Assembly (NCBI GenBank): GCA_002179805.1
Contig: NAVB01002299.1
Span: 1-29,013 of the forward strand
Source: Acanthamoeba lenticulata
Lineage: Eukaryota; Discosea; Longamoebia; Acanthamoebidae
Reading direction: 5' to 3'
DNA length: 29,013 bases
Shown: piece after piece, positions 9,222 to 19,237 of the stretch
Layout: each line of letters starts with the position of its first letter
Numbering within the stretch: the first letter of the stretch is position 1
Notes under the pieces: generated by a model
The model's database searches: none
Told to the model about the DNA's origin: nothing
The model's input: only the letters and a program-made list of their open reading frames with translations
Program-made: the position numbers and the translations under genes

Positions 9222-12214
9222 ATGAGGAGGGTGGGTCATGTGGGTATGGCCTCCCGCCACTTGAGTTGGAGCCCGCGGCTCGGGACCACGCTGCATCGGT
9301 TGCCCCTGCGCTCATCTGTCGCTCAATCGGCCGATTTAATCTCCATGGCACGAATCGACTCCACGCCCACACATGCGCGACATCACGTTGCATTCCTGCG
9401 GCAAAACGCGCCCTCAGTCACCTCCTCGGTGGCAGTGTTGGGTTCCACATCGCGAGCATTTTCTAGAGGCACATTGTCACAGCTTGGTGGGTGCAATTGG
9501 CGAGCGACGAGGCTCAGCCTATCGCCATTGTCGATGCGTGGATCCGGTTCAGGCGGGTGCGTCACACGATGGACGCAACTGCCAGGCCGAGGTGCGAGCT
9601 GGCCGCGCCGCCTATTCGTGGAGCAGCAGCAACAAAAGCTCCAAAACCGCTCCGAGAAGCTGGAACGGCTGGTAGAGGAGCAGCAGCCCAAGCGCCGATT
9701 CAAGCTCACCACGGATCTAAAGTACGCGCCTTCGCCCTTGCCAGGGCCCTTTTAGTAATACTCGTCGCTTGTTTTCTATTTTTATTATTTATTTATTATT
9801 TATTTTATTTTATTTTGCGTTTGTTTACACGCACATCGTGTAGAGTGGCGCTCTTCAGCTACTTCGTCATGGGAACGACGACGTGGCTGCTCGTGGGAAC
9901 TACGACCCTCGTCTCCGTCATCTTGTGGGCCGCCAACACCCTCCAGTTTCAGGGTACGTGCCTCGTCTGCCCACGTTTCTACTCTTGTTGCCTCTCGAGA
10001 GTCCTGCTCAGTCTCATGGCGGACATTGTACCAACGCAGGCTACATCGCCAAGGCGCTGTCGGACACGCTGACGCGGGAAACTGGCATCCACATCACCTT
10101 TGAGTCGGCCATTGTACCTCGGTGGAAGAACGGTACTACGCAGAGAAATATGTATTTATTATTTAATGTTAAATAATTTATTTCGTTTTCAGGTCATATT
10201 CGATTGCACAAGGTGCGCGTGGTGCGCTCGGAGGAGGAGGCGCTGCGGAAGAACTACGCCAGCATGGATCTCACCATCGAGCAGATCGACGTCAAGCTTT
10301 CCCTCTGGTGGTATGTCGCGCAGCACACTCCACGCCTGCAATGCTGTGGAGGTTCGCCGACGATCTATGCGAATCTGCAGGTACCTGGAGGGCAACGGCT
10401 TGCTCAAGGAGATGATTCTCCGTGGCGTGCGCGGCAACATCGATCGGTGCCATTCCTCAAGCCATTTTATTCTTATTTATAAATAAGAAATCAAATATAA
10501 ATATAAATATAAATATAATTGGTTGACGCTGATGGCGATGGCGTACGTGTGGTTGTGCCTGCAGGCGTCGAATCGTGTGGACTGTGGAGCCCGCTGAAGA
10601 GGAAAAGCCCCAAGATGACAAGGGCAAGGAGAAGAGCGATGGCGCCCAGGCCGGTGGGACGGCCACCACCACCAAACCGCTGTCGCCTGACGACGTGGTG
10701 CAGGCCAATGTGGGCGCCTTCTGTCTCTCCAAACTCACCATCTCTGACCTCTACATCACGTGCGCTGTCCTCCTCCCCCTCCTTCCTCGCCCACTAAGTC
10801 GTAGCCCTCTTCAACGCCTTTCCTGATGCGTCACCCTTTGCATGTTATGATGTCTTTGCTGCACAGACTCTACAATCTCAACCCGAAGCGACCGCTGCCG
10901 GTGTCCATCTACTCCTACAAGAGCGCCCACCTCGTGCGAAGTACCTGGTACGCCATTTTTTATTAGTATTATTATTTTGTTGTATTATTTTGGCTATTTC
11001 TGTTTTTTCAAATATCTTGTGAAATTTTAACAATGTGCATGTGGGTTGGGCGGCTAGGCTGCTGCATGACTTGCTGTACGCCGAGTACGTGCACGGCAGC
11101 TTCGACGACTGTCTGTTCACCCTCAACAAGCCCCACCTGCACAACCACCCCTACCGCCAGCTCATGATCAGCGAGGACATGGACGAGGAGCGCGACGCCG
11201 ACGAGAAGTACGTCTTTTTCATTCATGGAAGCACTCAACTACGTCAGCCCAGTCGGTCCCTGACGTGAAACGCTGCACGCGCGCACGCAGGTGGAAATTC
11301 GTGGAATGCAAGCTGCAGGGCCTCAACATCGACCATCTGGCCGAGAACACGACGGGCCCGCTGAACTGGATCACGTCGGGCTTCATCGACATCAACGTGC
11401 ACCTCCTCCTGCCGCCCTTTGTCAACACCCTGCCGCCCGCGCCCAACCCCAGCAAGTGCGTTTGTCGCTCTCTTGTTGCACGCGCCCACGCGCGTGTCGT
11501 GTCGTGTCGCCCGGGACTCACGGCGTGGAACGCAGCCCCAACGCCCGGGCCGAGCCGCGGCTGCTGAGCCAGCTGCCGGGCATCACGATGGACTTTCAGC
11601 TGGTGCTCACCAACTTGTCGGCCTCCGTCCCGCTCTCCACCCCGCACATGTCGTGTGCGTACTTCTCTTCTTCTTCTTCTTGCTTCTTGTTAATGACAAC
11701 GACCGACAACGACGATGACGACGATGACGAGCGGCTCATGTTGCTTAAAATCCAGATGTCAACTCGGCGCTCATTCAACCTATCGTGCTGTACCTCAACA
11801 CCAACTACACGGAGCTGCCCCTCAAGTTCAAAAGTGTTATCCCACAGGTGACAAAGCCTTGTTTTATTTATTTTATGTTTTTATTTATGTTATTTACGCA
11901 TTGCTATCTGGCGTGGATGGTGATACGAACAGGGCCGGTTCTGGAACGCGTGGTACCCGGGCGACTGCGGCTTCTGGGAGGCGCTCTCCGAGGGGGCCGG
12001 CGCGGCCATAGAAAAGGCTGTCTCCGAGCAGACCACGACGCCCAACATCTGGAAGCTCATCGGCCTGCTCAACGACGGCCTGCGTCGCGGTCTCGTGGTG
12101 CGTCCCCTCCCCCAGCACGTACCTTCATTCATTTATTATTTATTTATGACTTTTTGCGCGCAGTACTACTGGCGGTTCCACGTGCTCGTCTTCCTCGGCT
12201 TCGATCCGACATAA
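9222..12214 (+). CDS. MDM31: Mdm31/Mdm32-family mitochondrial inner membrane protein
   Basis: Thirteen exons join in phase to 634 aa: 9222-9721, 9844-9953, 10040-10132, 10193-10310, 10381-10446, 10565-10759, 10867-10947, 11058-11207, 11291-11455, 11536-11654, 11756-11847, 11933-12097 and 12164-12214. A long Arg/Ser-rich N-terminus (MASRHLSWSPRLGTTLHRLP) looks like a matrix presequence. A coiled stretch (VEQQQQKLQNRSEKLERLVE) precedes a transmembrane segment TTTWLLVGTTTLVSVILWAA at about residues 175-195. The family signature follows: GYIAKALSDTLTRETGIHIT and FESAIVPRWKNGHIRLHKV. Yeast Mdm31 acts in mitochondrial shape, inheritance and cardiolipin/phospholipid balance. Published remote-homology work links the family to chorein/AsmA-type lipid-transfer proteins. 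The first ATG is 9222; ATG 9246 (MASRHL...) is an equally good start. A Lys/Glu-rich low-complexity insert lies in exon 6. Confidence 0.88.
10494..10518 (+). repeat. AAATAT-type tandem repeat in Mdm31-like intron 5
   Basis: About four copies of a six-base AAATAT unit lie in the intron 10447-10564. The AT-rich repeat contrasts with the GC-rich exons on both sides and is probably neutral. Confidence 0.6.
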
Positions 12215-12231
12215 CGAAAACAAAATCTTCA

Positions 12232-12242
12232 AATAAAATAAA
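12232..12242 (+). promoter_or_regulatory. Overlapping polyadenylation signals after Mdm31-like gene
   Basis: Two overlapping AATAAA hexamers (12232-12237 and 12237-12242) lie 18 bp after the stop codon in an A-rich stretch. They fit a canonical poly(A) signal for this gene. Confidence 0.5.
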
Positions 12243-12833
12243 ATTCAAATCAATAATGATCGCAAATTACGAGCGATATCCCGCGACTCTCGTTGGTGCG
12301 TGCAACTTCTACAGCCGCCAATGGGGACATAGGAAAGTTGTGGACGGAAACCTTCCGTGGGGAGATTTTGCTTTGTCGACGAGATAGCAAATACGTCGAC
12401 CCGCGTTCCCCACCACCACGCCAAACACAGACACAACGCGCAAGCAGTCAGGGCTGGTGTCTCGCCTTTCTGTCCCGTGACTGCTACCTCAGCGCCGCAT
12501 CTACATTTCTGGTGGAAAAAAAGGTGGAGCCGCGCGTGTGAAGCAGAAAGGGGAAGGATTGAAACAACGGGTTATACACCCCAGCACGAAGCAGCCCCAG
12601 CAGCAGAAGAATCAAACCAATTAAACAGGCAGACAATTAATTGCGCATCACCAAGCTCGCCGCAAGGAGGATAGGCCTTCGCCCCAATCTGCGTTGGCCT
12701 ACCCTTCTCGCTCTTGATCGGCTTCAGCTGCTCGCGAGTCCATCCCGTCAGGTTATCCAAGCAGCGCCGCGTTTCGCAAATTTGGATCGTGCGTCCCTCC
12801 TTGATCCAAGGACCTGGTTGCTGACCTGCTGAG

Positions 12834-13009
12834 GTATGTGTCTGCTTGCTCAAGCCCCTTGCCAAGCTCCTTCGCCCAACATCCCTCTTTTCCCCTTCGC
12901 GACTTTCTGGTTCCATTCCGATTTTTCGGCTGCTCGCTTTATTATTCTGCCCTTTTTTCTTCCTTCCTCATCTGCTTTGTTTATGCTGCGTTGGGGCAGG
13001 CTGTCACAG
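12834..13009 (+). other. Probable 5'-UTR intron of Mei2-like gene
   Basis: A consensus donor GAG|GTATGTG at 12834 and an acceptor TGTCACAG ending at 13009 bound a pyrimidine-rich 176-bp segment. The acceptor lies one base before the ATG at 13011. Spliced this way, the start codon sits at the very beginning of exon 2. No transcript evidence is available. Confidence 0.5.
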
Positions 13010-13010
13010 C

Positions 13011-16000
13011 ATGATGCGAGGCGGTAATGCTGCTTTTCGACCAGCAGAAGACGCACACATGTGGGCTGCCTTCAGTGGTCGCTACGGCCAGCCTGCTCGT
13101 GCTGAAATGGAGCAAACTCCCTCCCATGTTGGGATAGATGGTCTTGCTCCTCACGATGATGCCGTGTACACCAAGGTACAGCGTCGAATTGTTCTTCTCG
13201 TTTCCTTGTGCTTGGTCTCGTCGCCTACTTTGCACTAACGCCAAATCTGCATCCATACTCAGCCCCCAAAGGGAATCCACTCCCCAATTGGCATCCCAGA
13301 AAGGGAAGACAAGGAGAGTCCACCACCTCACATCGATACTCTTTTCAGGTATGTTCCTCGTTATGATTTTTCCCCTCCCATCATCACATTTGCATCTCTC
13401 TACTTGGTCTGCATGCTGCCGCACGATTTTGACGTGAGGTTGCCCTTCCAGATCTTCATACCAATCCGATTTTAACTTACTGGCAAGCCCCTTCAAGACG
13501 CCCTCATCTTTGTTCAGTCAGTTCTCTTTCTCCTCGGCCGACTCGGCCTCTGGCGCCGCCTCATCGCTCTCGCCTCCAGTGCCCTCCTCGCCTCTCCTGC
13601 TTGCCAATAACAAGGAGGAGGAAGACGACGAGGAGATCGATATGGCTTCTCTACACACCGACCTGGGCCTGATCGACGAGTCCATGGCTGCGCCCTCCAC
13701 TACTTCTGCGCCTCCAGGCGGGACGGCCTCGGTCAGCGTGCCGTCCGTCTATGGCCACGGCGGCCGCCCGTTGAACGGCCTCAGCAGCGGCGTTACGTCG
13801 CCCACTAACGTCGGCGCGCCGTCAAGCGCCCCATCCTCGTCATCCACGGCGCCTGTCGTGGTCAACGGCGTCCTCCACCACAGTCCACCTTCTGTGGGCA
13901 TGCCGGCCGCTGCTTCTGCCACTGGTGCCGCGCTGAGCGACCTCAGGGGCGGAGGCGAGCATCCCTACGGGGAGCACCCATCGCGCACGCTCTTTGTGCG
14001 CAACATCCACAGCTCCGTAGACGACGACGAGCTGCGGACGCTCTTTTCCGTACGAGGCCTCTTCCTTCCGCCCACCTCAGCAGGCTCGCTCAAGACCCTC
14101 ACAAACGTGTCGTTGGGGCGAGAGCAGAACTGTGGGATGGACTTGAACCTTCAGATTCGGAGCATGTACACGCAATGCAAGCACCGCGGGTTTGTGATGA
14201 TTTCCTACTTTGACATCCGGGACGCCAAGACGGCCATGCAGAACCTTCAGAACAAGGTCGTGCGGGGCCGGAAACTTGACATTCACTATTCGATTCCCAA
14301 GGTGCTCCTCCTCCTCGTCATTTTGATGTGACCGTAATTAATCTTTGGTGACGTCATCATTGACTAAAAATGAAAACCGACAAACAAACAAACAACAGGA
14401 CAACCCTTCGGAGAAGGACCAGAACCAGGGCACGCTGGTCGTCTTCAATCTCGACCCATCGACGACGGACGAGGAGCTGATGGATATCTTCGGTCAGTAT
14501 GGCGAGATCAAGGAGATCAGGTCGACACCCAACAAGAAGCACCACAAGTTTATCGAGTTCTTTGACGTGCGGCATGCCGAAAAGGCCATGAAGTGCCTCA
14601 ACAAGACCGAAATCAAGGGCAAGAAGATCAAAATCGAGCCCTCGCGCCCCGGTGGCGGCGTGCGCAAGAACGCCCAGTTTATGCACCACGGCGGCCACGC
14701 AGGCCTCGCCGCCGCCTCCGCCGCCCAGCCCCCACAGGTCGCGCAGCACCTGCTGGCCCTGCCGCCCAACGGCACGCGATCGGCTGCCGGCGCCGGGCTT
14801 GAGGGTCCTGTCGTGGAGCTGAGCGCCGCCGCTGCGACGCAGCAGTCGACGCCGCTCCACCACGGCGTGCACCACCACGCAGGGCAGCTCCACCACGGCG
14901 CGCACCTCCACCATCACGGCCACCACCATCACCTCCACCTCCTCGGTGGCGGCGGTGTTGACGGCCCGGACGCGTCGCAGCCTGCCCGCGGCCGCTCGTC
15001 CTCGCTCCCGGCCTTCCCCGTGGCCGGCGCCCTCGGCACGCCGCAGGGTGGACACGTCGACGGTGCCACCGGCGGCCCCGTCATGAATGGTGACGACGGG
15101 AGCAGCGGCAGCAGCAGCAGCAGCAGCAACGCCAGTGGTGGCGCCGGAGGCTGGGTTTATCACTTCCCGCCTATTGGCGCGCTGCACGCAATGGGCCCCG
15201 GCATGCACCCGCCGGGCCTCTACGCCAAGCGCGCCTCGCCGCCGCTCACGCCGGGCACCGGCGGCAATGGCGGCGGCAATGGCCAGCCGTCGGCGCAGCA
15301 ACAAGCTGAGGTGTCGCTGACCAGCCCGTGGACCAATGGCGCCGCGCCGGACATGGTGGGCTACGCGCCCAATGGGCTGACGCCCCGCGGGTACTACGCT
15401 ATGGCCTACCCGCCACAGCAGCAACAGCAGCAGGGACAGCCGCAACCACAACAGGCGTTGCAACAGCAGCAACAGCAGCAACAACAGACGCAACCGCAGC
15501 AGCCACGGTTTATCCCGGCCGGGCCACCCGGATCGGCTTGGCGTCCCAACGCCGCCAATCCGGCCGCTGCGCTGCCGCCGCAGCAGCGCCCGGCCTACCT
15601 CGCCGAGAACCGAGGTGCGTTTCATTACATTTTATCATTATAATACTTTTCAATTCTAATAATTGCAATCCTCTTGCGCGATGAAAACAGTGCCAGGACT
15701 GGGCGGTATGGGGCCAGGTTCGATGAACCCGATGGCTGCCATGAACGGCGGCGTGCCGCTTAACGGCGCCCTGTTGGGCGGTCTCGTGCCGCCACAGGCC
15801 GTGTCCGTCTCGCCGCACAGCCCTCCGGCCGGCTCGCCTCTCCTCTCCCCGCCCTCGTTGGCCGTGACCAGCGCCGGTGCGTTATTCAATTCTTTTATTT
15901 ATTTATTTTTATGCTAAGAAAACAAATATTCGCTTGATTTTTTAATGAGCAGTGGCGTCGTCGGCGAGCGGAAGCCTCTCGTCGCAGCACCATGTGGCGC

Positions 16001-17385
16001 ACCACCATCCGCATCATCACCACCACCAGCATCACCATCCGTCGCAACAACAACAACAGCAGCAGCAGCAGACCCAGATGGGTCCGCCGGCGGGCGGGAA
16101 GCAGCAACTCCAACTTCAGCAACAGCAGCAGCAACAGCAGGGCGGAGCGGGGCCTGTGGCCGCTGGCGGTGGCGGCATGCTCGCAGCGCCGCCACCGCGC
16201 GGCGGGCGGGAACGAGGCATCACCTATCCGTCGGTCGGGGCCAAGAAGGGCGGCGGCGGAGGAGGCGGCCCAGGGCCTGCGGGCGCCGCGCCCCTCTCGG
16301 CGCCGCTCTCCTACCGCAACGCCGCCAGCCAGGGCGGCGGCTCGGCCGACGTCAACGGCCCTGCCCGCAAGGTCGGCCGTGGCCGCTCCGACTCGCTGGA
16401 CGAGGCACGTTCACTTTTTTTCTTCACTTTTTTTTTAAATTTTTAAGTTGCGTTATTTTCTTCATTTGATTTAATCAATCATTAACAAAAAAATACAACA
16501 AAAATACAACAAAAACAGAAGGACGGCGACGCGCTGCAGTTTTCGTTGGACATCCAGAAGGTGAACGATGGGCGTGAGCGGCGGACGACGCTGATGATCA
16601 AGAACATCCCCAACAAGTACTCGCAGAAGATGCTGCTGGCCGCCGTGGACGAGCACCACCGCGGCAAGTACGACTTCTTCTACCTGCCCATCGACTTCAA
16701 GAACAAGTGCAACGTCGGCTACGCGTTCATCAACTTCATCGACTGCCTCTCGATCGTCGCCTTTTACGACGAGTTCCACGGCAAGAAGTGGGAGAAATTC
16801 AACAGCGAGAAGGTCTGCGCCATCACCTATGCCCGCATCCAGGGAAAGGTCTGCTTCCACCCTTCACCTTTACCTTGACCTTGACCTCCGCCTTCAATTT
16901 TCTGATGGTTTTACTGACGCTTCTATTCTTTTAATTCTTTTATTTATTATTTTATTTTATTTATTTATTGATTCAGAATTCCCTGATCGCGCACTTCCAG
17001 AACAGCAGCCTCATGTGCGAGGACCGCAAGTGTCGTCCCATCATTTTCCACAGCGAGGGACCTCACCAGGTGCGCGGCGTTGATGTTGATGGTAATAATG
17101 TTTGTTGTTGACGGTCGATGGTGATGGCACCAACCACAGGGCGAACAAGAGCCGTTCCCCGTCGGCAACAACATCCGCATGCGGCGCAAGGACAACGAGC
17201 GCGGCAAGCTGAGCAGCAAAGGGGACAATGGCAGCGGCGGTGGCGACCACAACAACAACCACCAGCAGCAGCAACAGCAGCATCACAACCACCACGGTGG
17301 CCCCTCGGCCGCCATCGGCACCGCCGCCAACAAGGTCCTCGTTCCCCGCCTCTCCCGCTCTCCTCCGCCAGCGTCATTGCATTGA
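13011..17385 (+). CDS. Mei2-like RNA-binding protein with three RRMs
   Basis: Nine coding exons, 13011-13175, 13263-13348, 13452-14301, 14399-15614, 15691-15876, 15953-16404, 16519-16848, 16977-17069 and 17140-17385, give 1207 aa. RRM1 (about 261-366) has RTLFVRNIHSSVDDDELRTL and HRGFVMISYFDIRDAKTAM. RRM2 (about 377-450) has GTLVVFNLDPSTTDEELMDI and HHKFIEFFDVRHAEKAM. The C-terminal Mei2-specific RRM3 (about 1003-1140) has RTTLMIKNIPNKYSQKMLL, YDFFYLPIDFKNKCNVGYAF and IIFHSEGPHQGEQEP. Exon junction SIPK|DNPSEKDQNQGTLVV matches plant AML proteins closely. In fission yeast Mei2 drives meiosis by binding a non-coding RNA; plant relatives act in development and meiosis. The middle is low complexity: His-, Gln-, Gly- and Pro-rich tracts. 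Intron 6 appears to use a GC donor (GAG|GCACGT). RRM1 may contain an unrecognised in-frame intron. Confidence 0.93.
14848..15500 (+). repeat. His- and Gln-coding low-complexity tracts in Mei2-like exon 4
   Basis: Cys/CAC-rich codons encode His-rich runs at about 14860-14940, AGC runs encode Ser at about 15103-15130, and CAG/CAA runs encode Gln at about 15415-15500. Further Gln/His tracts lie in exon 6 (about 15980-16141) and exon 9 (about 17250-17295). Mixed CAG and CAA codons argue for selection on the amino acid rather than simple microsatellite growth. Confidence 0.75.
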
Positions 17386-17701
17386 CGGCGGAGCGCAGCA
17401 GAGTTGAGCGGCGGTGACCGACACCGTGATTCTGTTCTCTCCTTTGTCTGACGATCGTCTTCATCATCACCGTCACCGGCATCATCGTCCCCCATCTCGG
17501 CCACCCAGATGGCCATTTTGCCTCTTCTCTTTCCACTTCTTCTTCATCTTCATCTGCATCTGCATCAACCTTCCGATATCGTCATTTTCTTTCGACGCCA
17601 ACAACAACAACATTCTTCCTCTTCTTCTGCGATAAATCTTCGGCAATCCCGGCACACCTTTATCCTTCATCATCGTCATCGTCCCGCCATCAGTGGTGGA
17701 G

Positions 17702-17781
17702 GTAAGGAAGCTTCAGCTTTCTCCTCCTTCCTTCCGACGGCGCGTCACGGAGCAGAGAGAGAACGTGTTGACGTGTTTCAG
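17702..17781 (+). other. Candidate UTR intron
   Basis: A strong donor GAG|GTAAGG and the acceptor GTGTTTCAG bound an 80-bp segment with a pyrimidine-rich middle. It lies outside any coding frame, so it would be a 3'-UTR intron of the Mei2-like gene or a 5'-UTR intron of the next gene. Based on splice signals only. Confidence 0.35.
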
Positions 17782-18254
17782 ACAACAACAACAACAACCG
17801 ACAAACTTGTGGTCGAGGGCGGATTCTCAAGCGAAGTTCCTGGTGGGGCGACGTCGGCCGACGCGTGCGGCTCCTTTACATAGAATATTTCTACTACGGC
17901 GCAGTCCATCTTCGTTCTTCTTCTTCTTCCTCCGTCCTTCACCCTCTTCTACGTTGTCGTCCTCTTCTCTGCTTTTTTGGTTTTTGATCGTTCTTGCGCG
18001 ACCGCGAGAGGACATGACGCTCTCTGGGTCATCATCACCACAGCCTTTCGCCTCCGCGCTCCACGTGGCGTCCACGTCCGTGATTCCACACCTACTCCTA
18101 CTCGGTCGAGCCTCCTTGCTGCACATACCAACAACTACACCCCTCCCCCCACCACCATCACCATCTCTTCTGTACTTGCTGTGCTTCTTCTTGTTCTGTT
18201 CTTTGGGTTTTTTTTGTGTAAAGAGAGACTCCACTACTCCACAGCACCTTCACC

Positions 18255-18269
18255 AGCTTGTTCAGGGAA
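18255..18269 (+). repeat. Leader motif shared by the two small membrane-protein genes, copy 1
   Basis: AGCTTGTTCAGGGAA lies 124 bp before the first small gene. AGCTTGGTTCAGGGAA (18790-18805) lies 83 bp before the second. The match extends the duplication upstream of the coding region, or marks a kept regulatory element. Confidence 0.45.
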
Positions 18270-18378
18270 AGAAGAAGAACAACAACAACAAGTAGCGCCA
18301 CGTAAGCTCTGCCTGGCCAAGACAAAAAGGGCCTTGTTTTCTCTATGCCCAACACAACAACCAAAAGAAAGAAGCAAC

Positions 18379-18681
18379 ATGGACGTGTCGGCGAAGGGAG
18401 TGTTCAAGAATATTGTCGGTCCAATCTGTCTCCTGCTCGTGGGCGCGTTGGCCGGTCTCATCGTGGGGATCATGTGCAGTCCCGCTTCAACCGGCAGGTT
18501 CGGCACCGCCACGGACGCCGGCGTCAAAATCGTCCGATGGAGCGTGGCTGTCGGCGTCCTGCTTGGCGCTGCGACTTCGGTGTGCCTGTTCGGCTGGACG
18601 AGCCTGGCCACTTCGGTTGGAGCGATTGCTCTGGTCGTCTGTTACATGAAGTGGAAGAAGATAATTTTTTTCAATATATAG
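18379..18681 (+). CDS. Small three-helix membrane protein, copy 1 (unrecognised family)
   Basis: A single-exon ORF of 100 aa. I do not recognise the family. Hydrophobic segments: about residues 12-32 (IVGPICLLLVGALAGLIVGI), 53-70 (VRWSVAVGVLLGAATSVCL) and 75-92 (SLATSVGAIALVVCYM). A conserved loop MCSPAS..RFGT..DAGVKI lies between the first two. The tail is short and basic (KWKK). A copy with about 60% identity follows at 18873. The start is chosen because both copies begin with MD at the same distance from TM1, although the frame is open further upstream. The leader contains AGCTTGTTCAGGGAA (18255-18269), matched before copy 2. Possible roles include a small channel-like or membrane-shaping protein; no function is claimed. 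Confidence 0.7.
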   Translation: MDVSAKGVFKNIVGPICLLLVGALAGLIVGIMCSPASTGRFGTATDAGVKIVRWSVAVGVLLGAATSVCLFGWTSLATSVGAIALVVCYMKWKKIIFFNI

Positions 18682-18789
18682 TTTTATTTCTTCACCCAAG
18701 CAGCCTCCAGCTTTTGATGCAAGGTCTTTTTATGTTCGTTGTGCAGACATCATCCTCCCTGGCACCTGAGGGTGTTGGGAAGGTTCAAT

Positions 18790-18805
18790 AGCTTGGTTCA
18801 GGGAA
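18790..18805 (+). repeat. Leader motif shared by the two small membrane-protein genes, copy 2
   Basis: Partner of the 18255-18269 motif, with one extra G. It sits between the two tandem genes in a stretch otherwise not obviously alike. Confidence 0.45.
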
Positions 18806-18872
18806 CAACTGGCCACGTCAGTTGCTGGGAGAAGCAAAAAAACTAAAACCAAACACCCAAAGAGCAACCAAC

Positions 18873-19187
18873 ATGGACTTGGCAGGGATGCTCTCAGTAA
18901 CGGGCGTGCTCAAGAACGTCGTCGGGCCAATTTGTCTCATGGTCGGTGGCGCTGTGGCTGGTCTTGTTGTGGGCCTCATGTGCAGCCCCGCCTCTGGCAG
19001 CAGGTTCGGCACACTCAGCGACGCCGGTGTCATCATCGTCCGGTGGAGCGTACCGGTCGGCTTTCTTCTTGGCGCTGCAGCCTCGGTTTGCTTGTTCGGC
19101 TGGATGAGCCTCGTTGGTTCAGCTGGCGCGATTGCTCTGGTCGTCTGCCTGTTGAAGTGGCGGAAGAGACGCTCAAGAAGAAGATAA
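18873..19187 (+). CDS. Small three-helix membrane protein, copy 2 (unrecognised family)
   Basis: A single-exon ORF of 104 aa, a tandem paralogue of the gene at 18379, 191 bp downstream of its stop. The whole length aligns: LKNVVGPICLMVGGAVAGLV, GLMCSPASGSRFGTLSDAGV, IIVRWSVPVGFLLGAAASVC and LFGWMSLVGSAGAIALVVCL. It differs in a longer N-terminus (AGMLSVTG) and a strongly basic C-terminus (KWRKRRSRRR). That tail could be a cytosolic anchor or an ER-retention-like dibasic tail. Both copies keep the Cys in MCSPAS and the Cys in SVCLFGW, which may matter structurally. The 3' end is convergent with the complexin-like gene (50 bp between stops). No family assigned. Confidence 0.75.
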   Translation: MDLAGMLSVTGVLKNVVGPICLMVGGAVAGLVVGLMCSPASGSRFGTLSDAGVIIVRWSVPVGFLLGAAASVCLFGWMSLVGSAGAIALVVCLLKWRKRRSRRR

Positions 19188-19237
19188 AGTGTTGTATTTA
19201 TATTTGGTCCCTCCCCATAGAAAGGGCCATGACAGAA

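Larger units (their letters stand above)
12215..13010. other. Intergenic region and 5' leader of the Mei2-like gene
   Basis: About 800 bp without a convincing protein gene. The left edge holds the poly(A) signals of the Mdm31-like gene, and the right part holds a likely 5'-UTR intron of the Mei2-like gene (12834-13009). Short ORFs here have no recognisable similarity. Confidence 0.5.
17386..18378. other. 3'-UTR of Mei2-like gene plus intergenic DNA
   Basis: Nearly 1 kb without a convincing gene. It is strongly pyrimidine-rich on the plus strand, with TCTTC and CATCAT simple repeats. A candidate UTR intron lies at 17702-17781. The reading frame of the next gene stays open from about 17977, but the paralogue comparison places that start at 18379. 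Which part belongs to which transcript cannot be told. Confidence 0.45.

Noticed and set aside
14357..15625. 422-codon open frame antisense to the Mei2-like gene
   Set aside because: It is the complement of GC-rich, low-complexity exon 4; its Leu/Arg/Val runs mirror Gln and His tracts, and it has no family features.
17977..18378. N-terminal extension of the first small membrane protein
   Set aside because: The frame is open, but the paralogue at 18873 starts at the equivalent of 18379, and the extension is low complexity.
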